This document shows positions 15,725-23,361 of a DNA stretch of 64,000 nucleotides, piece after piece. Under the pieces are notes generated by a model. That model was not told the DNA's origin. It ran no database searches and saw only the letters and a program-made list of their open reading frames with translations. Position numbers and translations under genes: made by a program. The stretch comes from Haloplanus aerogenes. Lineage in GTDB: Archaea; Halobacteriota; Halobacteria; Halobacteriales; Haloferacaceae. Numbering within the stretch: the first letter of the stretch is position 1; each line of letters begins with the position of its first letter. Location: positions 620,001 to 684,000 of the forward strand of contig NZ_CP034145.1 in assembly GCF_003856835.1 (NCBI RefSeq), written 5' to 3'.

Positions 15725-16034
15725 CGACGATCCTCGGCCGATAGCGCCTACCCCCGGCCCGTCGCGCGCCCCGTATTCTCCGGTTCTGTGGACGACGAAA
15801 TGCGCCCGATTCACCGGATTCACCCCCGAAATCCCGGTTTTCGACCCGAATTTAATTCTTGAAAAAGAAAAAGAAACAAATTCTCAAAACGGTCTGTGAA
15901 ATGTCTAAGCAGTTCGTGAAACGTCTTGAAGATTTCACGAAACCGGGTAAATCGATAAAACTGCCCGAACTGCTCCGAACGTTCCTCCCTTTATAACATC
16001 CTCCGGGCTATACGATGGATCGAGGCGACAACAA
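15725..16034 (+). other. AT-rich structured intergenic region with promoter
   Basis: This 310-nt gap has no convincing ORF. From about 15840 it becomes strikingly AT-rich, with an A/G-only tract (gaaaaagaaaaagaaa). A 9-bp inverted repeat, AGCAGTTCG (15908-15916) with CGAACTGCT (15966-15974), encloses a 7-bp one, CGTGAAA (15915-15921) with TTTCACG (15933-15939). GTGAAAYGTCT occurs twice in direct repeat. A TATA-like tttataac (15990-15997) and ctatacg (about 16008) precede the DUF7123 gene. Confidence 0.6.
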
Positions 16035-16289
16035 ATGAGCGCAACCGCAGATCCCTCCACCGAGACCGACGACAGTGCGTCCAAAGAGGAGCGTCTGAAG
16101 GAGTACCTGCTCTCGAAGGCGCAAGACGGTGAACTCTACTTCAAGAGCAAGTTCATCGCGGACGAGGTCGGCCTCTCGCCCAAAGAGATCGGTGCCCTGA
16201 TGGTCAAGCTCCGCGACTCCGCGACCGAGCTCTCCGTCGAGAAGTGGTCGTACACGAGTGCGACCACGTGGCGCATCGAACCCGCATAA
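16035..16289 (+). CDS. DUF7123 family small protein
   Basis: This 84-residue protein, conserved in haloarchaea, has an acidic N-terminal tail (about 1-18) followed by a compact domain with a winged-helix flavour (YLLSKAQDGELYFKSKFIADEVGLSPKEIGALMVKLRD) and a C-terminal strand ending TTWRIEPA. DNA or RNA binding is plausible from the predicted HTH but not shown. Its strong TATA boxes and long AT-rich upstream region suggest high or regulated expression. Confidence 0.82.
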   Translation: MSATADPSTETDDSASKEERLKEYLLSKAQDGELYFKSKFIADEVGLSPKEIGALMVKLRDSATELSVEKWSYTSATTWRIEPA

Positions 16290-16342
16290 CCCGGTCGCCG
16301 CTGGTCCCCGCCGCGCGCGTACCGTAACAAACGCTTCACGGG

Positions 16343-16350
16343 TTTTATAC
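16343..16350 (+). promoter_or_regulatory. TATA box of site-2 protease gene
   Basis: The sequence tttatac is centred about 28 nt before the ATG at 16375, the standard haloarchaeal distance for a leaderless transcript, and supports that start. Confidence 0.55.
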
Positions 16351-16374
16351 TGCTGAGCGACGTACCGAATACTG

Positions 16375-17502
16375 ATGGACGGAGCCGATGGACCGCCGTC
16401 TGGCGCCCTCGATGCGGTGTTTTACGTCCGTGAGACCGAACGCGACGGCGACCGGTTTCGGTACTACGGCGAGCCGCTCGTCCCGCGCAGTGCGCTGGCC
16501 GACGAACTCCGGGAGCCGTTTCGCCGCGCCGGCTACCGTCTCGACCTCGAAGCGGGACGGGAGCCCTACGAGACGGCCGTGGTCGCGACCCCCGCCGACG
16601 GGCGGATCGACGGGATTCCGTGGACGAATCTCGCGCTCTTCGTCGCAACGATCCTCTCCACGCTGCTCGTTGGCGCCGTGGCGTGGTATTACATTCCGCC
16701 GGGCGACCTCGCGTCGAACCCCTTCCTCGCCCTGCGAGCGTGGCCTTTCACCGCCGCCGTTCTCGGCGTCCTCACGGCGCACGAACTCGGCCACTACCTC
16801 GCCGGCCGCTACCACGGCGTCGACGTCTCCCTCCCCTACCTCATCCCCTTCGTCGTCCCCTTCGGAACGCTCGGGGCGATCATCCGCATGCGCGGCAAGA
16901 TGCCCGACCGCAAGACGCTGTTCGACATCGGCGTCGCCGGCCCGCTGTCGGGCCTCGTCGCCACCGTCGTCGTGACCGCTATCGGCCTCTCGCTCGACCC
17001 CATGACGATCCCTGCGCGCGTCGTCAACTCCCCCGGGCAGATCATCATCTTCAACAACCCGCCGTTGCTCGACCTCATCGCGACGGCGCTCGGGCAACCC
17101 ACGAGCTACGCCGACCCCACGAAGACCGTCCACCCCGTCATCATCGGCGGGTGGGTGGGGATGTTCTTCACCGTCCTCAACCTGCTCCCGGTCGGTCAAC
17201 TCGACGGCGGGCACATGGTGCGAGCGATGCTCGGCCGCCGACAGGAAACTGTCGCGTCGCTCGTCCCTCTCGCGCTGTTCGCCCTCGCGGCCTACCTCTA
17301 CTACGTGCGAAACCTCGCGTTCAACGAGTCGGTCGGGCTGTGGGCCGTCTGGGGACTGTTCGCCACCATCATCGCGTACAACGGCCCGGCCAACCCCGCC
17401 GACGAGACGCCGCTCGGCTGGAAACGCCAGCTCGTCGGCCTCGTCACCTTCGCCCTCGGCGCGCTCTGTTTCCTGCTCGTGCCCATCCAGCTGTTAGGTT
17501 AG
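16375..17502 (+). CDS. Site-2 protease family (M50) intramembrane metalloprotease
   Basis: This 375-residue membrane protease has HELGH at residues 136-140, the zinc-binding active site, and the second signature LPVGQLDGGH around residue 275. About 90 soluble N-terminal residues precede the first helix; there are roughly eight transmembrane segments and no PDZ or CBS domain. Members cut membrane-anchored substrates such as regulators; the substrate here is unknown. It converges with thiL, sharing 4 nt (TTAG) in which both stop codons lie. Confidence 0.9.
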   Translation: MDGADGPPSGALDAVFYVRETERDGDRFRYYGEPLVPRSALADELREPFRRAGYRLDLEAGREPYETAVVATPADGRIDGIPWTNLALFVATILSTLLVGAVAWYYIPPGDLASNPFLALRAWPFTAAVLGVLTAHELGHYLAGRYHGVDVSLPYLIPFVVPFGTLGAIIRMRGKMPDRKTLFDIGVAGPLSGLVATVVVTAIGLSLDPMTIPARVVNSPGQIIIFNNPPLLDLIATALGQPTSYADPTKTVHPVIIGGWVGMFFTVLNLLPVGQLDGGHMVRAMLGRRQETVASLVPLALFALAAYLYYVRNLAFNESVGLWAVWGLFATIIAYNGPANPADETPLGWKRQLVGLVTFALGALCFLLVPIQLLG

Positions 17503-18368
17503 TGGGTGTAGCCACGGTCGGGAAGGGGCTCGCCGTCCGCGAGTACCTCGCTGTCCGTCACCGTTCCGAGTCTGGTGAGCGACACGCCCACCGCGTCGCG
17601 CACTCCGTCGACGGCCGCCGGCGACGCCGTGAACACGAGTTCGAAGTCCTCGCCGAAGTACGTCGAGAGTTCGCGTCGCTCCGCCTCGTTGGCGGCGACG
17701 GCGTCGACGCTCGGATCGACCGGGAGGCGGTCCCACTCGACGTGGAAGCCGCAGTCGCTCGCCGCCGCGAGCTGGTGAAGCGAGCGTGCGAGGCCGTCCG
17801 AGGAGTCCATCATCGCGGTGGCGACGGACGCGAGTTGTCGGCCCGCCGCGACCCGCGGCTCGAACTGAAAGAGCTCGTTCCCCCGGCCGACGTTCCCGCG
17901 GTCGAACTCGCGGACGGCCGCACCCGTCCGTCCGAGCGTCCCGGTGACGTAGATGGCCTCGCCAGGTGACGCGCCCGAGCGGTAGACGGGGTCCTCGGCC
18001 TTCCCGACGACGGTGCCGGCGACCGTGAACTCGTCGTGGTTGTCGAGATCGCCACCGACGTATTCGGCACCCGTCAGGGCGCACACGTCGCTCGCGCCGT
18101 CGACGAACGCCCGGATTTCGTCGGGGTCGAACGTCGGCGCGCCGTAGGCGGCGACCGCCGCCGTGGCCGCCCCACCCATCGCCGCCACGTCCGAGAGCGA
18201 CGCGCCGATGGTTCGCCACCCCGCGGTGTACCGGGTCGTTCCCGGCGGGAAGTCCGTCCGTTCGTGGAGCATGTCGGTCGTCACCACCAGCCCGTCGATC
18301 ACCGCCGCGTCGTCGCCCGCCGGACCGAGTTCGTCGGCGAGCATCCCCAGCGCGCTCCGTTCGTCCAT
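17499..18368 (-). CDS. thiL: Thiamine-monophosphate kinase
   Basis: This 289-residue ThiL phosphorylates thiamine monophosphate to the diphosphate cofactor. Family features include the early DDAAVID metal-binding motif, VTTDMLHERTDF, TIGASLSDVAAMGG and MMDSSDGLARSLHQLA around residue 188. The N-terminus is slightly short compared with bacterial ThiL. A TTTTTACC box about 27 nt upstream supports the ATG. It overlaps the convergent protease gene by 4 nt. Confidence 0.93.
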   Translation of the reverse strand: MDERSALGMLADELGPAGDDAAVIDGLVVTTDMLHERTDFPPGTTRYTAGWRTIGASLSDVAAMGGAATAAVAAYGAPTFDPDEIRAFVDGASDVCALTGAEYVGGDLDNHDEFTVAGTVVGKAEDPVYRSGASPGEAIYVTGTLGRTGAAVREFDRGNVGRGNELFQFEPRVAAGRQLASVATAMMDSSDGLARSLHQLAAASDCGFHVEWDRLPVDPSVDAVAANEAERRELSTYFGEDFELVFTASPAAVDGVRDAVGVSLTRLGTVTDSEVLADGEPLPDRGYTH

Positions 18369-18455
18369 GGACGGCGTTCGCGGGGACAGGGTAAAAAGGC
18401 CCGACGAGTCACGTGAGTCGGAGGCTTAATCCGTCGGCTTCCCCTCCGCAGACAC

Positions 18456-19499
18456 ATGGCAGGCGGACGGATTCGAGCGACGATACTCGGGTTCGCTGCC
18501 GCGCTCGTCGTCTTCGCCGTCCTCTTCTCGCTCGCGGGCGTCGACGACCTCGTCTCGCAACTCACGAACGCCGACCTCCGCCTCGTCGCGCTGGTCTTTC
18601 TCGTGACGCTCGGCTGGCTGGCGGCGTGGGGCTTCTCGTTGCGGACCGTCCTCGACGTCCTCGGCGTCTCGCTCTCGGTCCCGCAGGCCTTCCTCGTGTT
18701 CACCGGTGCGATGTTCGCGAACAACGTCACGCCGTTCGGGCAGGCCGGCGGCGAACCCATCACCGCCCTCCTCATCTCGCGCGTGGCGGACACGGAGTAC
18801 GAGAAGGGCCTCGCCGCCATCGCCAGCGTCGACACGCTCAACTTCGTCCCCTCCATCACCATCGCCGTCATCGGCGTCGGCTACTACGTCACCGAGGTCA
18901 CGCTGGGCACGAACCGCCGACTCGAACTCGCGCTGGTCGCGGTCGCGATTCTCGCCGTCGGCGTCCCCACGCTCGTCTATCTCGGCTGGCAGCGCCGCTA
19001 CCGGCTCGAATCGAAGGTCGTGGGCGTCGTGACGCCTCTCATCCGCCGGGTCGCGACGCACCTTCCCCGCGTTCCCGTTCCGACGGCCGGTGGCATCGAA
19101 CGCCGGATCAACGGCTTCTTCCGCGCCATCGAGCGAGTGGCGACCAACCCCCGCGGCCTCGCGCTCGCGCTCGGGCTGTCAGCTATCGGCTGGTTCTGCC
19201 AGATGCTGGGCCTCTGGCTCGCCTTTCGCGCCATCGGGACGCCGATTCCGCTCTCCGTCGCACTCTTCGTCGTCCCCATCGGCGCCATCGCGGGCGTGAC
19301 GCCGCTCCCCGGCGGCGCCGGCGGCATCGAGAGCGTCCTCGTCGTCCTCCTCGTCGCTGCGCCGCTCCCGTCAGTCACCGAACCCATCGCCCTCGCCGCA
19401 GTCGTCGTGTTCCGGGGCGCGGTCTACTGGACGCCGACGGTGCTCGGCGGCCTCGTGACCGGCGTCGTCGGCCTCCGGTCGCGCCGCTCACGCACCTAA
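18456..19499 (+). CDS. Flippase-like (LPG_synthase_TM/UPF0104) membrane protein
   Basis: This 347-residue protein has about eight transmembrane helices and two hallmarks of the lysylphosphatidylglycerol-synthetase transmembrane/AglD-tail family: the MFANNVTPFGQAGGEP motif near residue 88 and TPLPGGAGGIES near residue 282. Such proteins are thought to move lipids or lipid-linked sugars across the membrane. No glycosyltransferase domain is fused and no glycosylation gene is adjacent, so the substrate is open. TTAAT about 28 nt upstream serves as a TATA-like box. Confidence 0.85.
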   Translation: MAGGRIRATILGFAAALVVFAVLFSLAGVDDLVSQLTNADLRLVALVFLVTLGWLAAWGFSLRTVLDVLGVSLSVPQAFLVFTGAMFANNVTPFGQAGGEPITALLISRVADTEYEKGLAAIASVDTLNFVPSITIAVIGVGYYVTEVTLGTNRRLELALVAVAILAVGVPTLVYLGWQRRYRLESKVVGVVTPLIRRVATHLPRVPVPTAGGIERRINGFFRAIERVATNPRGLALALGLSAIGWFCQMLGLWLAFRAIGTPIPLSVALFVVPIGAIAGVTPLPGGAGGIESVLVVLLVAAPLPSVTEPIALAAVVVFRGAVYWTPTVLGGLVTGVVGLRSRRSRT

Positions 19500-19539
19500 T
19501 ACGATGGGTTTAAACGCCGTCCGCGGGAACCCTGCGCCA

Positions 19540-19995
19540 ATGGTAACCCTCTACGACGTGCCGGCGGACGCGCTCATCGAGGAGCTCGCGACCCGGCTCG
19601 AGGACCGCATCGACGCGCCCGACTGGGCCAACTACACCAAGACCGGTGTCAGCAAGGAACTCCCGCCCCAGCAGGACGACTTCTGGTCGGTTCGCGCCGC
19701 CAGCCTCCTGCGGAAAGTCGCCGTCGACGGCCCCGTCGGCGTCGACCGCCTCTCGACGGCCTACGGCGACCGCAATCAGGGTTCGACCCGCTACCGTGTC
19801 GCCGCCCCGCACGCCGACGCCGGCAGCAAGAAGATCATCCGCACGATCCTCCAGCAACTGGCGGACGAGGACCTCGTCTCCACCGCGCAGGGCGAGGGCC
19901 GCGTCGTCACGCCAGACGGCCAGAGCCTCCTCGACGAGGTGGCCGCCGACGTGCTCGACGACCTCGACCGCCCCGAACTCGAGAAGTACGCCTAA
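19540..19995 (+). CDS. rps19e: 30S ribosomal protein S19e
   Basis: This 151-residue S19e is specific to archaea and eukaryotes. Conserved segments include TLYDVPADALIEELA, WANYTKTGVSKELPPQQDDFWSVRAAS and the winged-helix part ending with GRVVTPDGQSLLD. ATG 19540 is chosen because the family begins there and tttaaac (19509-19515) is centred 28 nt upstream; an ATG at 19504 overlaps that promoter. PDCD5 follows 57 nt later, a conserved archaeal neighbour. Confidence 0.96.
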   Translation: MVTLYDVPADALIEELATRLEDRIDAPDWANYTKTGVSKELPPQQDDFWSVRAASLLRKVAVDGPVGVDRLSTAYGDRNQGSTRYRVAAPHADAGSKKIIRTILQQLADEDLVSTAQGEGRVVTPDGQSLLDEVAADVLDDLDRPELEKYA

Positions 19996-20052
19996 CGGTC
20001 GACCGCCACGACCTCCGAAATCGTTTTCACCGTTTCGACGGAATTCATACCC

Positions 20053-20412
20053 ATGAGTGGAAACCCCGACGACGACCGACTCGAAGAGCTCCGCCAGGAG
20101 AAGATGCAGGAACTGAAAGAGCAGGCTCAACAGGGCGGTGCCGGCGGTGAGCGCGGCGAGGCCCAGCAGGCCGCTCGCGAACAGGCCGAAGCCCAGAAAC
20201 AGGCGCTCCTGAAACAGCACCTCACCGACGGCGCACGCCAGCGCCTCAACGCCGTCCAGATGTCGAAACCCGAAGTGGCCGAACAGGTCGAACAGCAGGT
20301 CGTCGCGCTCGCCCGCAGCGGCCGCATTCAGGACCGCATCGACGAGGAGCAGATGCGGAAACTGCTCAAGGAACTCACCCCGGACAAGAGCTTCGACATC
20401 CGTCGGCGCTGA
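20053..20412 (+). CDS. DNA-binding protein, PDCD5/TFAR19 family
   Basis: This 119-residue protein is the archaeal relative of human PDCD5: a charged, Gln-rich N-terminal helix ([18 protein letters not shown]), an Ala/Gln-rich middle, and the conserved three-helix core [24 protein letters not shown] followed by [20 protein letters not shown]. Proposed to bind DNA or chaperonin in other organisms; the archaeal role is unsettled. A CGTTTTCACC box lies about 30 nt upstream. Its stop codon is immediately followed by the ATG of the PP-loop gene, indicating an operon. Confidence 0.92.
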   Translation: MSGNPDDDRLEELRQEKMQELKEQAQQGGAGGERGEAQQAAREQAEAQKQALLKQHLTDGARQRLNAVQMSKPEVAEQVEQQVVALARSGRIQDRIDEEQMRKLLKELTPDKSFDIRRR

Positions 20413-21057
20413 ATGGACGTCGCCCTCCTCTACAGCGGCGGCAAGGACTCCACGCTCGCGGCGCTTCTCCTCGACCGATTCTACGACGTGACCCTCGTCA
20501 CCGGTACCTTCGGGGTCACGGACGACTGGCGGCACGCCGAACGGGCCGCAGAGCGCCTCGACTATCCCTTTTCACACCTCGAACTCGACCCCGCCGTCGC
20601 CGCCGACGCCGTCGACCGCATGCTCGACGACGGCTACCCCCGCAACGGCATCCAGATGGTCCACGAACACGCGCTCGAACGCGCCGCCGAACTCGACGCT
20701 ACCGCCGTCGCCGACGGCACCCGCCGCGACGACCGGGCGCCGACGATTCCCCGCTCGACCGCCCAGAGCCTCGAAGACCGCCACGGTGTCGACTACCTCG
20801 CCCCCCTCGCCGGCTTCGGCCGTGGAGCCGTCGACCGCCTCGTCGAGGCCACCCTCGACGTGGAGACGGGGCCGAGCGAGGCCATCCCGCGGGCCGATTA
20901 CGAGGCCGAGTTGCGGGCGCTTCTGGTCGAACGTGGTGAGGTGGTCGAGCGCGTGTTCCCGCCCCACGACCAGACGCACGTCCGCGGAATCCGTCGTCCG
21001 TCGGACGACGCCGACTCCCGTGATCCGTCGGATCACGCCCCCGACACGCCGAAGTAA
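20413..21057 (+). CDS. PP-loop ATPase (adenine nucleotide alpha-hydrolase superfamily)
   Basis: This 214-residue protein has the PP-loop YSGGKDS at residues 7-13, which binds ATP in enzymes that adenylate a substrate (tRNA thiolation, NAD synthetase, diphthamide ammonia ligase and relatives). The DGTRRDDRAPTIPRS segment near residue 100 is typical of the archaeal subgroup. The exact substrate is unknown. It starts directly after the PDCD5 stop. The last roughly 20 residues (from IRRPSDDADSRD on) form an extension encoded by two consecutive palindromes of the kind seen at 7701-7829. Confidence 0.82.
   Translation: MDVALLYSGGKDSTLAALLLDRFYDVTLVTGTFGVTDDWRHAERAAERLDYPFSHLELDPAVAADAVDRMLDDGYPRNGIQMVHEHALERAAELDATAVADGTRRDDRAPTIPRSTAQSLEDRHGVDYLAPLAGFGRGAVDRLVEATLDVETGPSEAIPRADYEAELRALLVERGEVVERVFPPHDQTHVRGIRRPSDDADSRDPSDHAPDTPK
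20993..21037. repeat. Two in-frame palindromes with 3-nt GTC loops
   Basis: GTCGTCC-GTC-GGACGAC (20993-21009) and CGTGATCC-GTC-GGATCACG (21019-21037) are perfect stem-loops of 7 and 8 bp with identical loops, 9 nt apart. They encode the C-terminal extension of the PP-loop protein. The architecture matches the array in the gene at 7284-7979. Confidence 0.8.
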
Positions 21058-21077
21058 CTGGACGCGAAAGCGGCGCT

Positions 21078-21800
21078 ATGGATCTCATCGAGGCGCTGTC
21101 GGCCGACGTGCCCCTCGTCTGCGTCGTCGGCGCCGGCGGCAAGAAGACGACGTTGTACGCACTCGCCAACCAGCTCGACCGCGCGGTCGTCACCGCGACC
21201 GTCCGCATCCCCATCTTCGACGAGCAGGTCGCGGCCGTCCGCGTCACCCGCGACCCCGTCGGCGCGCTCCGCGACAACGACGACTGGCCGCTCGGACTCG
21301 TCCCCGAACAGGAACGCGACGACCGCTACCTCGGCTACGACCGCGAGACGGTCACCGCCATCCGCGCGACGCCCGGCCACGGCCCGGTGCTGGTCAAGGC
21401 CGACGGTGCGCGCACCCGCCTCCTGAAGGCGCCAGACGAGCGCGAACCGCAGATTCCCGCCACCGCCGACACCGTGATCCCCATCGCCAGCGCCCGCGTC
21501 GTCGGCGAACCGCTCGACGACGATCACGTCCACCGACCCGAGCGCGTCGCGGAATTGACGGGGCTGGACCTCGGTGACCCAATTCGCCCCGAAGACGTGG
21601 CCACCGTCCTCGCCAGCCGTCAGGGCGGCCGCAAGCGCGTCCCCCCGAGCGCGACGGTCGTGCCGCTGATCAACATGGTCGACGACGACGAGTTGGCGGA
21701 GACGGGGCGACGGATTGCCGCGGCCATCCACGACCGCGCCGACGTGCCGCGAGTGGTCCTCGCACGAATGATCGAGCCGACGGTCGTCGACGTGATCTAA
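21078..21800 (+). CDS. yqeC: YqeC-like molybdenum-hydroxylase maturation protein
   Basis: This 240-residue protein has a P-loop-like VVGAGGKKTT (residues 16-25) and the YqeC-family segments VLVKADGARTRLLKAP and INMVDDDELAE. YqeC is known from bacterial genomes as an accessory factor of selenium-dependent molybdenum hydroxylases; its reaction is not established. Here the convergent neighbour is MobA, which attaches nucleotides to molybdopterin, supporting a molybdenum-cofactor role. No selenium gene is visible. The stop overlaps the mobA stop by 4 nt (CTAA). Confidence 0.8.
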   Translation: MDLIEALSADVPLVCVVGAGGKKTTLYALANQLDRAVVTATVRIPIFDEQVAAVRVTRDPVGALRDNDDWPLGLVPEQERDDRYLGYDRETVTAIRATPGHGPVLVKADGARTRLLKAPDEREPQIPATADTVIPIASARVVGEPLDDDHVHRPERVAELTGLDLGDPIRPEDVATVLASRQGGRKRVPPSATVVPLINMVDDDELAETGRRIAAAIHDRADVPRVVLARMIEPTVVDVI

Positions 21801-22411
21801 CGCAGTCGCTCCGCCGCGTCCGCGAAATCCGTCTTCGTGTTGCAGTTCTCGAACGTGTCTGGGTGGCCGTGTTCGCGCACCTCCGCGGCGTCGACGACGA
21901 CGAAATCGAGATCGAACAGCGGTGCGACGATGCGCTCTTTCCCCGCGTCCAGCGCCGCCTCGCAGGCGTCGGCCATCGCTGCCGCCCGGTAGACGGCGTG
22001 GGTGGTTTCGAACCACTGGTCCGGGCGAGGCACGGCGGCCTCGTGGCCCTCGGCACGCTCGAACAGGTAATCCACGAAGTCGGCGTCGACGAAGGGCATG
22101 TCGCAGGCGACGACGAAGGCGTACTCCCCCGCCACCGCTCGGAGCCCCGTCGCCATCCCCGCCATCGGCCCCTCGTCGGGGTAGTCGTCCTCCGCGAACG
22201 TGACGGGGACGGCCACGCCGTCGAGGGCGTCCTCGATGGCCGCTCGTTGGGCGGCGCGACAGTTGATCACGACGGCGTCGACGACGGGTGCGACCCGGTC
22301 GACCACCCGCCGGATCATCGGCGTCCCCGCGAGGTCGGCCACGGCCTTGTCTTCGTCGCCGAATCGCGTCGACCGCCCCCCGGCGAGCACGACGGCAGTG
22401 CGCTCGGACAT
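21797..22411 (-). CDS. mobA: Molybdenum cofactor guanylyltransferase
   Basis: This 204-residue nucleotidyltransferase has the N-terminal LAGGRSTRFGDEDKA signature, the DEGPMAGMATGL segment and the metal-binding CDMPFVD motif near residue 101. It transfers GMP (or another nucleotide) from NTP to molybdopterin. I chose ATG 22411, where the family begins; the frame stays open upstream only because it lies across truA. It is convergent with yqeC and shares 4 nt with it. Confidence 0.9.
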   Translation of the reverse strand: MSERTAVVLAGGRSTRFGDEDKAVADLAGTPMIRRVVDRVAPVVDAVVINCRAAQRAAIEDALDGVAVPVTFAEDDYPDEGPMAGMATGLRAVAGEYAFVVACDMPFVDADFVDYLFERAEGHEAAVPRPDQWFETTHAVYRAAAMADACEAALDAGKERIVAPLFDLDFVVVDAAEVREHGHPDTFENCNTKTDFADAAERLR

Positions 22412-22479
22412 GGCGACGGCTACACGCCCCCTCCATTTTACGTCGTCGGGTCGTGCTCTGTGCGACCGCACCGCTTCGG

Positions 22480-23277
22480 TCACTCGACGCCGCGCCACAG
22501 GTCGTCGACGACCCGCGCAGCCGTCTGTGCCTCCACGCGCCGCTCGCCGAACGCCTCGCGGGCGCTCGCGACGGCGTCGGGGTCGGGATCGAACGTGAGG
22601 TCGGGATACGTCACCGCGGCGAGGACGAGCGGTGTCGCCGGTGCCGTCGGGACGCCCTCGCCGCCGTCGAGCGGATCGGGGCCGAGGACGCGCTCGACCC
22701 GGTCGAGGTCGCTCGCGCCGCTCCCCACGGCCTGTACCAGCGCGACGATGCGGCGGACCATGTGCCGGACGAACCCGTCGGCCGCGAACGTGAGCACGAG
22801 AAAGTCGCCGTCGCGGACGTACTGGGTTTCGAGCTCCCGGACCGTCCCCTCCGTGTCCGTGGTGAGGTTGTGGAAGTCGTGTTCGCCCGCCAGCGCTTCG
22901 AGTGCCTCGCGGACGCGCTCGTCGTCGCAGTCCGGGGCGTAGCAGTGATAGCGATAGATCCGCCGGGTCGCGTCGAGGGTGGCGTGGAAGTCGTCGGGCA
23001 CGTCGGCGCTGGCCCACGCCCGGATGGACCCGGGGAGGTCCCCGTTCAGCGCGGCGGGCGTGAGCCACTCCGGCGCCTCGAAGGCGACAGTCTGGGCCAG
23101 CGCCGAGACGCCCGCGTCGGTTCGCCCGGCGGCCGCGTAGCCCGACGGCTTGGCCCCGTCGAGGACGCCGAGATCACGGAGCGCGTCGAACAGAACGTCT
23201 TCGACGGTCGGCACGTCGGGCTGGCGCTGGAAGCCCGAGTAGGGGCGGCCGTCGTACGCGAGGCGGAAGGCGCGCAT
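22480..23277 (-). CDS. truA: tRNA pseudouridine(38-40) synthase
   Basis: This 265-residue TruA has its catalytic Asp54 in AAAGRTDAGVSA, the RIYRYHCYAP strand and the FVRHMVRRIVALVQAVG motif near residue 170. It isomerises uridines in the anticodon arm of tRNAs. ATG 23277 is preferred over the GTG one codon earlier. It lies 84 nt downstream of hisS on the same strand and 68 nt upstream of mobA. Confidence 0.94.
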   Translation of the reverse strand: MRAFRLAYDGRPYSGFQRQPDVPTVEDVLFDALRDLGVLDGAKPSGYAAAGRTDAGVSALAQTVAFEAPEWLTPAALNGDLPGSIRAWASADVPDDFHATLDATRRIYRYHCYAPDCDDERVREALEALAGEHDFHNLTTDTEGTVRELETQYVRDGDFLVLTFAADGFVRHMVRRIVALVQAVGSGASDLDRVERVLGPDPLDGGEGVPTAPATPLVLAAVTYPDLTFDPDPDAVASAREAFGERRVEAQTAARVVDDLWRGVE

Positions 23278-23361
23278 CACGCGACGATGGGGCCGCCCGG
23301 AAAATAAAGGCGGTCAGATCAGGCCGGGACGGCCGCGTCGTCGACGTCCGTCACACCGTTA

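Noticed and set aside
14888-15823. Long open frame on the minus strand (about 311 codons)
   Set aside because: It runs antisense to the well-supported MoaE fusion, and its translation is Gly/Arg/Val-rich with no domain; it results from high-GC codon structure.
18406-18424. TCACGTGA palindrome between thiL and the flippase gene
   Set aside because: Only 8 bp and without symmetric flanks; too weak to call an operator.
22412-23068. Upstream extension of the mobA frame (about 219 codons)
   Set aside because: It lies across truA in another frame and is unconserved; MobA begins cleanly at 22411.
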